From: RYN-230 sp963760405
Lineage (GTDB): Bacteria; Actinomycetota; Actinomycetes; Streptosporangiales; Streptosporangiaceae
DNA: 64,000 nucleotides
Direction of reading: 5' to 3'
NCBI GenBank assembly: GCA_963760405.1
Contig: CAVXCV010000005.1
Span: forward strand, 124,001-188,000
Shown piece by piece: positions 35,927 to 42,329 of the stretch; position 1 is the first letter of the stretch; every line of letters begins with the position of its first letter. Both the position numbers and the translations under genes were made by a program. Below the pieces are notes generated by a model. That model was not told where the DNA came from, ran no database searches, and saw only the letters and a program-made list of their open reading frames with translations.

Positions 35927-37564
35927 TTACGCCCTGGTCCCGGCTTCCTCTGCGGTCACCTGCGCCGGGACAGCCTCCCGCGGCTGGCCGCTGCCGCCGC
36001 GGAGCAGCAGGCAGCTGAGCGCGGCCACTGTGAGCAGGATGACCGGCAACGCCATGGTCCACCGCATCGCGGCGAGGAAGCCGAAGGTGAACACGTCATG
36101 GCCGATCCGGCCGAGCAGCGCGACCAGGTGCGCGGATAGCCCGGGCGGCACCTTGATCCCGCCGTTCTGGCCCGCCCCGACCTGGATGCCCTTACCGACC
36201 GAGGACTTGATCCCGGCCACGAACGGGCCGCGGAACTGGGCTGGCAATGCGGCCGAGCGGGTCGCGGCCTGGCTGCTGACCTCTGACACCAGCCTGTTCT
36301 GCAGCAGCGCACCCACCACGGCGGTGCCGATCACCAAGCCGCACTGGCGGACGGTGTTCAGCACGCCCGAGGCCGCCCCGGCCATCCGTGGGTCGATGTT
36401 CCGCATGGCCACGGTCACCATCGGCGCGAAGATGCAGCCCATGCCGATCCCAGCCACGATCAGCGGGGCCAGGAAATCTGTCCAGGTGGAGGTGGTGCGC
36501 GCGATCAGCGCGAGCCAGCCCATGCCGCCGCCGAACGCCAGCAGGCCCAGCATCAGGATGTACTTGCCGCCGATCCGGTCCGTCAGCCGGCCCGCTATAG
36601 GCGCGATGACCATGGACAGCAGCGACGCTGGCGCCATAGCCAGGCCGGCCTTGAGCGCGGAGAAGCCGAGGACCGACTGCAGATAGATGGTCAACGGCAG
36701 GAAGATGCCCATCATTCCGATGGACAGCACCCCTGACACCCAGTTCACCACTGCGTAGTTCCGGTCCCGGAACAGCGCGAACGGCACCAGCGGTTCCCGG
36801 TCCTGGGTCAGCCACTGCAGCAGCAGGAAGGCCGCCAGCAACAGCACGCCGACCCCGAGGATCAGCGGGATGCTGATGAAACCGGTGATCGTGCCCCAGT
36901 CGTACTTCTGCCCCTCGACCAGGCCGTAGCAGATGGCCAGCAGCGCTGCGCTGGCCAGCAGCACACCACCGACGTCGATCCGGTGCCGCCGCCCTGGCCG
37001 CAGGTCCGGGATGATAAGGAAGGTCAGGATCAGGCAGGCCACGCCGAACGGCAGGTTGACGAAGAAGATCCACCGCCAGTCGAACGCGGTGACCAGCAGC
37101 CCGCCCAGGGTCGGCCCGGCGATCGTGGCCACCCCCGCCACCGCGCCCCAGACCCCGAACGCCGCCCCCCGCCGCTCGGCCGGGAACGTGTTCGTGATGA
37201 TGGTCAGCGTCTGCGGCATCAGCAGGGCGGCACCGAGGCCCTGCACTGCCCGGAACCCGATCAGCCAGCCGGGGCTCTGCGCCAGCCCGCAGGCGGCTGA
37301 GGCCAGTGTGAACACCGTTACCCCGAGCGCGAACATGATCCGTGGCCCGACCAGGTCACCGAGCCGGCCCGCGGTGATGACCAGCACGGCCAGCATCAGC
37401 GCGTAGGCGTTGATCACCCACAGCACGTCGTCGAGGGACGCGTGCAGCTGGGTGATCATGTCGGGAATCGCGATGTTGACGATGGTCAGGTCGAGCAGGG
37501 TCATGAAGAAACCCAGCGACACGACCAGCAGCACCGCCCACGGATTTGCCTGGAACTTCCGCAC
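35927..37564 (-). CDS. DHA2-family MFS drug/proton exporter
   Basis: A 545-residue transporter with about 14 membrane segments, as in the EmrB/QacA group. LDLTIVNIAIPDM in helix 1 is the DHA motif D1; GRLGDLVGPRIMF is motif A, and the motif C-like VAGVATIAGPTLGGLL follows. The start is GTG (VRKFQANPWAVLLV) with GGGAGGAG 6 nt upstream. The substrate is unknown; such pumps often export metabolites or antibiotics. It is divergent from the SDR gene over 230 bp. Confidence 0.9.
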   Translation of the reverse strand: MRKFQANPWAVLLVVSLGFFMTLLDLTIVNIAIPDMITQLHASLDDVLWVINAYALMLAVLVITAGRLGDLVGPRIMFALGVTVFTLASAACGLAQSPGWLIGFRAVQGLGAALLMPQTLTIITNTFPAERRGAAFGVWGAVAGVATIAGPTLGGLLVTAFDWRWIFFVNLPFGVACLILTFLIIPDLRPGRRHRIDVGGVLLASAALLAICYGLVEGQKYDWGTITGFISIPLILGVGVLLLAAFLLLQWLTQDREPLVPFALFRDRNYAVVNWVSGVLSIGMMGIFLPLTIYLQSVLGFSALKAGLAMAPASLLSMVIAPIAGRLTDRIGGKYILMLGLLAFGGGMGWLALIARTTSTWTDFLAPLIVAGIGMGCIFAPMVTVAMRNIDPRMAGAASGVLNTVRQCGLVIGTAVVGALLQNRLVSEVSSQAATRSAALPAQFRGPFVAGIKSSVGKGIQVGAGQNGGIKVPPGLSAHLVALLGRIGHDVFTFGFLAAMRWTMALPVILLTVAALSCLLLRGGSGQPREAVPAQVTAEEAGTRA

Positions 37565-37794
37565 CGTCTTCTCCTCCCCGGTCCTGTCCGGGTTCCCTGC
37601 CTGGGATGATCCCGTCCGATGCCGGGTTCGTCTCGGGTGAGCCCGCTGCGATCGATGGTAGACCGGGGCACTGACACTCCCACCTGGCCGGGCGCTCTGG
37701 GTCCGCGCCTGCGGCGCCCCTATATCCAGCGGCTGGCCGCCACATCCGAACCCCGTTCGGTCTGCTGGCGGCGGCGCGAAGTAAGCTCCCGGCC

Positions 37795-38568
37795 ATGAAA
37801 CTGAACGCAACCGTAGCGATCATTTCTGGCGGGGCTAGCGGCCTGGGCGCTGCGGTGGCCCGGAGGCTCGCGGCCGCTGGAGTCACCCCGGTCGTCGCTG
37901 ATCTCAACGAGGAACAGGGCAAGGCGGTCGCCGCCGAGACCGGTGGCCTGTTCGTGCGCACCGACGTCTCGGATGAGAACTCGGTGACGGCGGCGGTGGA
38001 GGCCGCCGCCGCTCAGGGCGTGCCGCTGCGTACCGTGGTGAACTGTGCGGGCATCGGCTGGGCGGCACGGACCGTGGGCCGGGACGGCACCCCGCATGAC
38101 CTGGCGCCCTACCGCAAGGTCATCGACATCAACCTGATCGGCACGTTCAACCTGATGCGGATCGGGGCCGCGGCGATCGCCCGTACCGAGCCGGCCGACG
38201 CCGACAACCTGCGCGGCGTGGTGATCAACACGGCCTCGATAGCGGGCCTCGAGGGCCAGACCGGCCAGATCGCCTATTCAGCGTCCAAGGGCGGCATCAT
38301 CGGGATGACCGTTCCGGCCGCCCGGGACCTCGCCGCCATCGGCGTGCGGGTGAACACGATCTGCCCCGGCATCATTGACACCCCGATCTATGGCACCGGC
38401 CAGGTCAGCGCGGATTTCAAGGCCAAGCTGGCCGCTCCCGTGGTGTTCCCGAAACGGATGGGCACCGCCGACGAGTTCGCGCACCTGGTCCAGGCCCTCA
38501 TCGAGAACGACTACATGAACGCGGAAGTCATCCGGCTCGACGGCGGGATCCGGTTCCAGCCCAAGTAG
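37795..38568 (+). CDS. SDR family oxidoreductase, HSD17B10-like
   Basis: A 257-residue classical short-chain dehydrogenase. VAIISGGASGLGAAVARRL is the NAD-binding GxxxGxG loop, VVNCAGIG the NAG motif, and the Ser-Tyr-x3-Lys site is TASIAG and YSASK. The segment GMTVPAARDLAAIGVRVNTICPGIIDTP resembles 3-hydroxyacyl-CoA dehydrogenase type 2 (HSD17B10), so branched-chain acyl-CoA oxidation is likely. It converges on the M50 protease gene with 26 bp between stops. Confidence 0.88.
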   Translation: MKLNATVAIISGGASGLGAAVARRLAAAGVTPVVADLNEEQGKAVAAETGGLFVRTDVSDENSVTAAVEAAAAQGVPLRTVVNCAGIGWAARTVGRDGTPHDLAPYRKVIDINLIGTFNLMRIGAAAIARTEPADADNLRGVVINTASIAGLEGQTGQIAYSASKGGIIGMTVPAARDLAAIGVRVNTICPGIIDTPIYGTGQVSADFKAKLAAPVVFPKRMGTADEFAHLVQALIENDYMNAEVIRLDGGIRFQPK

Positions 38569-38594
38569 CCCGGGCCAGCGCCCGGCGGAGACGG

Positions 38595-40010
38595 CTACCA
38601 GCCGTGGAACTGGCCTTGCCTGGTCCAGCAGGTAGCGAGCACGGTCGTGCATGCCAGCCCGGCCACCGCGACCAGGACGCGGCGGCCAGGATGGCCGGCG
38701 GACCAGCGCATGCCTGCGGTGGCGACCCGCCGCACCAGCCCGACCACGATGTAGAGCGAACCGGCGAGCGACAGGGCCAGCAGGGCCAGGCCGATCGCAT
38801 CGACCATGGCCATCGCGTAGTGGTGGTGGGTGACCGCGGTGGACATGAGGTGCGCTTGCCGGCTCATGGAGCGCCATAGCGCCCGGTTGATCTGGGGAAG
38901 GTGCAGCAGGAGGTATCCCAGGCCGAACGTGAGCAGCGGGATGACACACAGCACCCAGCCGGTCACCAGGATCCGGGCGTGGCGCCGGAGGCCGGTGACG
39001 CGCGGGTCCCGGTTGCCCCTGGACACGGCGTTGCGCAGGATGGGCACGACGCGGGCGAACAGGTCCGGCACGCCGGCCAGGTCGCTAAGGATGAAGTAGC
39101 CGTCGAAGCGGACGAACGGGAGCAGTTGCTCCAGCATCTCCAGGTGCGTGACGGCGATGACGAGAAGCAGGACCTCAGCCGAGGTCGCTGCGTAGATGCC
39201 GGCCAGGGTCAGCATGAAGATCAGGTTGAAGTACAGGCCGCCGAGGTCGGTTCGCAGCCGCCCGGCGCGGCTGAGCCGGTAGGAGTCGGTGACGTTGGTG
39301 AAAAACGACGGCCAGATCAGGTAGATGCCGACGCCGATGACGCCGGACCGTGCGCCGCCATAATGGCAGCCGGTCGCGTGCCCGCACTCGTGGAACGCGG
39401 CGGAGACCACGGACAGGCCGAGCACGATGAGCAAGTCCACCGGGTCGCGCAGGACCTGCTGAACCCCCCCGCCCAGCCCATGGACCGCGAACAGCCAGTA
39501 GTCCACGGCCAGGACGCAGCACACCACGGCCAGGATGAGCGGCCGCCGGAACAGCGGCCGCAGGAGCGTTCCGGCGGCGTTCGCGGCGCGTTCGGGCAGT
39601 AGCGTGCCCCGCGCCCTGAGCGCGAGCAGGGGGTTGGCCTTCGGCGGGGCGGCCGGGCTGGCCTCGTGGGCGACGATGCCGAGGGGCAGCAGCTTGGCCG
39701 CGATGAGCTGGCGGACCTGGTCGGCGCTCAGTGACCGGCCGAGGTCGTCGCTGACCAGCCCGGCGATGGCGGCCGAGTCGCGGGAGCCGTCAATCCGGCA
39801 GGTCACCAGGTACAGCAGCCGGGACATCTGGATGACCTGGCCATCGGGCCGCCGCACGAGCGACGGCGGCTGGCTGTAGCCGGAGTCCTTGTACTCGCCG
39901 AGCAACTCGACCCCGTCGGCCAGCCGGGGCGCCTCGGCGGGGCCGGATGTACCCGGGGGCAGGATGGGCGCCGTGCGGTCGGTGGTCACGTGCGCTGCAG
40001 CCACAGTCAT
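38595..40010 (-). CDS. M50 intramembrane metalloprotease with PqqD-like N-terminal domain
   Basis: A 471-residue protein. Residues about 40-115 (LVRRPDGQVIQMSRLLYLVTCRIDG, then LSADQVRQLIAAKLLPLGIV) look like a PqqD/RRE-type winged helix that binds RiPP leader peptides. The membrane part has the zinc site HECGH at 207-211 and the second M50 motif RFDGYFILSD at 301-310, with several hydrophobic segments. The wording resembles YydH-type peptide zinc metalloproteases. The start has GAGGGAGGAG 9 nt upstream; in-frame sequence farther up is non-coding. It lies downstream of the small peptide gene, so peptide maturation or release is inferred. Confidence 0.85.
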   Translation of the reverse strand: MTVAAAHVTTDRTAPILPPGTSGPAEAPRLADGVELLGEYKDSGYSQPPSLVRRPDGQVIQMSRLLYLVTCRIDGSRDSAAIAGLVSDDLGRSLSADQVRQLIAAKLLPLGIVAHEASPAAPPKANPLLALRARGTLLPERAANAAGTLLRPLFRRPLILAVVCCVLAVDYWLFAVHGLGGGVQQVLRDPVDLLIVLGLSVVSAAFHECGHATGCHYGGARSGVIGVGIYLIWPSFFTNVTDSYRLSRAGRLRTDLGGLYFNLIFMLTLAGIYAATSAEVLLLVIAVTHLEMLEQLLPFVRFDGYFILSDLAGVPDLFARVVPILRNAVSRGNRDPRVTGLRRHARILVTGWVLCVIPLLTFGLGYLLLHLPQINRALWRSMSRQAHLMSTAVTHHHYAMAMVDAIGLALLALSLAGSLYIVVGLVRRVATAGMRWSAGHPGRRVLVAVAGLACTTVLATCWTRQGQFHGW

Positions 40011-40079
40011 GGGTCTGCTCCTCCCTCGCGTGCTCACCAGGGGTGTCAGGGCTGGTGCGGCCGACGGGCCGACAACAGG

Positions 40080-40112
40080 AAGGGCCGCCCGAACGGAGTC
40101 CGGGCGGCCCTT
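40080..40112 (-). terminator. Strong hairpin between peptide gene and M50 gene
   Basis: Perfect 12-bp stem AAGGGCCGCCCG/CGGGCGGCCCTT with a 9-nt loop, 75 bp after the peptide stop and 69 bp before the M50 start. On the minus strand only TTCC follows, so it may act as a partial terminator or a 3' stabiliser, giving more peptide than protease mRNA. This layout is common in RiPP loci. Confidence 0.7.
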
Positions 40113-40187
40113 TCCCCCTCCTGCTGCACAGCCCCCACGGCGATTGCGACGCACAGCAGGCCAGCGCGCGATGCGAGCCGGACGGGG

Positions 40188-40409
40188 CTAGAGGATGTTG
40201 CCGGAGCCCAGGCTGAGGATGTTGTTGAGGCTGCCGTTCGCCACGGCGACGTTCACAAGCCCCGACTGAGCGGTGTTGCCGTATCCGACCTGGCTGAAGT
40301 AGGAGCCACCGTGACTTGAATGGCAGACCCAGAGGGTTTCCCGGCTCGGCAGCAGCTCAGCGTGCTCGAGCTCGAGGTCTTCCATCGTCACAGCAGGTAG
40401 ATTCGACAT
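40188..40409 (-). CDS. Small leader-bearing peptide, candidate RiPP-like precursor
   Basis: A 73-residue peptide starting MSNLPAVTMED behind a strong AAAGGAGG site. Residues 1-26 are acidic and leucine-rich, with LELEHAELLPSRETL as a leader-like motif; there is no signal peptide. Residues 27-73 form a Gly/Ser/Asn-rich core starting WVCHSSHGG with one Cys, then aliphatic/Asn-rich LVNVAVANGSLNNILSLGSGNIL. Beside it are the PqqD-M50 protease and a divergent XRE regulator. No lanthionine, cyclodehydratase or close radical-SAM enzyme is present. Modification, export and role are unknown. It could also be a signal peptide or self-assembling peptide. Confidence 0.72.
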   Translation of the reverse strand: MSNLPAVTMEDLELEHAELLPSRETLWVCHSSHGGSYFSQVGYGNTAQSGLVNVAVANGSLNNILSLGSGNIL

Positions 40410-40524
40410 TGGTGCCTCCTTTGGCAACGATCTGCCTTGGCAGGCAGATCGGGTTCGCCCGCGTTCGCGGGCGGACGGGCCTCTGGGACCGCCCGGCGCC
40501 CCTGTGGCGCCGAACCCGAATCTG

Positions 40525-40591
40525 ATGTACGCTCCCTGACGTACATACTGTTCGGCTATGACCGTACAGTATTCGTTACCGGGGAGTAACG
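40525..40591. promoter_or_regulatory. Three inverted repeats in the peptide/XRE divergent promoter region
   Basis: Three consecutive palindromes lie between the divergent genes: ATGTACG-N8-CGTACAT (40525-40546), ATACTGT-N14-ACAGTAT (40545-40572) and CGTTAC-N6-GTAACG (40574-40591). They are in an AT-richer island between the two starts. They are plausible operators for the adjacent XRE protein or another regulator. Confidence 0.65.
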
Positions 40592-40627
40592 CAAGGGCGC
40601 ATATCGCGACAAGCCCATCGGACGGAG

Positions 40628-41110
40628 ATGGCTAGGCCGGCTATGACGGCGCATGTTACGGGGGACGAGCGGGAGCCCCGGGAAGACCAGCCGCGCACCG
40701 CTGCGGCGTTGGAGCAAGAAGCCAACCCGCTGCAGCACCTGATCCAGCAGCGGATGCGCGAGCGGGGCTGGTCCTACGGCGAGGTGGCCCGGCGCGGTGG
40801 ATTGCCTCGTTCCACCGTTTACACCCTGGCGATGACCCGGAACCTGGCCCGGCCGCCACGCCCGGCCACGCTTGATGGGCTCGCCAAAGGCCTCGACGTG
40901 CCGGTCTCCGCGGTCCGCGCCGCCGCAGCCGAGTCCACCGGACTGCACTACTACGACGAGGTCCCGGCCGAGCGGGAGCACCCGGGCGACCGGGAAAGGG
41001 AACTCCTCATCGCCAGCATCGACGAGCTGACGCCCGAAGACCGGCGGCACGTGGCCGCGCTGGTCGAATCGTTGCGGAACAGGGCTACGCCAGAGTCGAC
41101 CGACCGTTAG
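40628..41110 (+). CDS. XRE-family helix-turn-helix regulator
   Basis: A 160-residue protein. Residues about 34-95 form the HTH: LIQQRMRERGWSYGEVARRGGLPRSTVYTLAMTR, then ATLDGLAKGLDVPVSAVRAAAAES. The N-terminal 33 residues are charged and probably disordered. A C-terminal stretch, RERELLIASIDELTPEDRRHVAALVESL, is typical of small actinobacterial XRE proteins. It is divergent from the peptide gene, with three inverted repeats between them, so it probably controls that cassette. The exact start (40628 or ATG 40643) is uncertain. Confidence 0.85.
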   Translation: MARPAMTAHVTGDEREPREDQPRTAAALEQEANPLQHLIQQRMRERGWSYGEVARRGGLPRSTVYTLAMTRNLARPPRPATLDGLAKGLDVPVSAVRAAAAESTGLHYYDEVPAEREHPGDRERELLIASIDELTPEDRRHVAALVESLRNRATPESTDR

Positions 41111-41117
41111 CCCCGCT

Positions 41118-41147
41118 CCCGGGGCGGTGGATCTCCACCGCCCCGGG
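41118..41147 (+). terminator. Hairpin terminator after the XRE gene
   Basis: Perfect 13-bp stem CCCGGGGCGGTGG/CCACCGCCCCGGG with an ATCT loop, 7 bp after the XRE stop. GC-rich with no T tract, as is usual for actinobacteria. Confidence 0.8.
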
Positions 41148-41188
41148 ACGGTGCTAGCACCCGGAGGGCGTGGGCGCAGGCCGAGGGC

Positions 41189-41214
41189 CTGGCCGGGGTG
41201 TTCGCCCCGGCCAG
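41189..41214 (-). terminator. Hairpin terminator after the LysM gene
   Basis: 10-bp perfect stem CTGGCCGGGG/CCCCGGCCAG with a TGTTCG loop, 15 bp beyond the LysM stop on the minus strand. With the hairpin at 41118 it separates two convergent units. Confidence 0.7.
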
Positions 41215-41229
41215 CCTCTGCGGGCACCG

Positions 41230-42240
41230 CTACTCGACCGGCCCGACGGCCGACATCCCAAGTTGTCTGGCCAGCTGCTCATACGGGCCCTCTGGCAGTA
41301 CTAGACACGCAACCCGCAGGATCTCCCTTGGGTCTTCGCCGGGAGGCCGCAACACGTAGATCGTGTCGTCGTGTTTGCTGCGTGTGACGACGAGCCGGTG
41401 ATGGTCAGCGAGGACGATGCAGGTGTGCTCTGCGCTGGGCAGCCGGGAGCCCGGTCCTTGGCTGCGGCCGGTGTTGCCGGCCGGGAGGGCCTTGGCCGCG
41501 GGATGCTGGCGCCGGCGGCGTGCTGCCAGCACCGGTTCGGCGATCATGGCCGCCAGGACGAGCAGGCCGGCGGCTAGCAGCATGGTCTTCAGCCAGTGCG
41601 GCATGCCGGTGGCGGGGGCTGGTGTGGTTGCTGGGCGGGGGTGGTGCGGGGTGCCCGCCGGGTGGGATGGCGGTGGTGGCGGGTGCCGGTGGCGGGCGGG
41701 GCCCGGTGGCGGTGCTGGCGGGCGGGGGAGGGTGAGGATGGTGCCGGGGTGGATGACGTCCGGGTCGGGGCCGATGGCGTTCCGGTTGGCGGTGTAGAGG
41801 GCGGGCCAGCCGCCGTGGATGGCGAGCCGGGCGGCGATGGCGGACAGGGTGTCGCCGGCCGTGACGGTGTACCGGGCGGGGGCCTGCTGGCTGGGCAGGA
41901 GCAGCACGGTGCCGGGGTGGATGGTGTCTGGGTCGGGGCCGATGGCGTTCCGGTTGGCGGTGTAGAGGGCGGGCCAGCCACCGTGGATGGCGAGCCGGGC
42001 GGCGATGGCGGACAGGGTGTCGCCGGGCTGCACGACGTACCTGGTGGCCGGGGTCGTCGCTCTCACAGGAGCCGTGGCGGCGCTTATCGTGCTGGTGAGG
42101 ATGACCTCAGTAGTACTGCTTGCAGTGCGGGTGCTTACCTGGGCCGGGCGGGCCGGTCCCGTCATGCTGATCGCCATCACGATGATCGGCAGGATGCTGC
42201 AGGTGAGCACCACGCACGCGGACGTGGTCCACGTACGCAT
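41230..42240 (-). CDS. Membrane protein with two near-identical LysM domains
   Basis: A 336-residue protein. An N-terminal signal/anchor (about 8-27) is followed by two LysM domains, each with GDTLSAIAARLAIHGGWPALY then TANRNAIGPDPD and IHPGT, at about 67-112 and 123-168. A Pro/His-rich linker, a membrane helix (about 214-235, LKTMLLAAGLLVLAAMIAEPVLA), RRRR and a cytoplasmic C-terminal domain of about 95 residues come next. LysM binds peptidoglycan, so it probably senses or anchors to the wall with an inside domain of unknown role. It is downstream of the repeat surface protein on the same strand, 89 bp away. Confidence 0.85.
   Translation of the reverse strand: MRTWTTSACVVLTCSILPIIVMAISMTGPARPAQVSTRTASSTTEVILTSTISAATAPVRATTPATRYVVQPGDTLSAIAARLAIHGGWPALYTANRNAIGPDPDTIHPGTVLLLPSQQAPARYTVTAGDTLSAIAARLAIHGGWPALYTANRNAIGPDPDVIHPGTILTLPRPPAPPPGPARHRHPPPPPSHPAGTPHHPRPATTPAPATGMPHWLKTMLLAAGLLVLAAMIAEPVLAARRRRQHPAAKALPAGNTGRSQGPGSRLPSAEHTCIVLADHHRLVVTRSKHDDTIYVLRPPGEDPREILRVACLVLPEGPYEQLARQLGMSAVGPVE
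41741..41859. repeat. LysM-coding direct repeat, copy 1
   Basis: This 119-bp segment is nearly identical to 41909-42027 (168 bp offset), with only about four differences. The copies encode the two LysM domains. The near identity suggests a recent tandem duplication or gene conversion. Confidence 0.93.
41909..42027. repeat. LysM-coding direct repeat, copy 2
   Basis: Second copy of the 119-bp LysM repeat (see 41741-41859). The spacer between the copies encodes the short LPSQQAPARYTV linker. Confidence 0.93.
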
Positions 42241-42329
42241 GGTGGTATCACTTTCCTTCCAAGGGGATCAGCGCCGGACGCTGCGGGGTCCGGACGCTGA
42301 GGACACGAACCGGTTGGGAAGGAAAGGAC

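Noticed and set aside
38595..40010. PQQ biosynthesis because of the PqqD-like domain
   Set aside because: No pqqA, pqqE, pqqB or pqqC is present; the domain is a general leader-binding fold.
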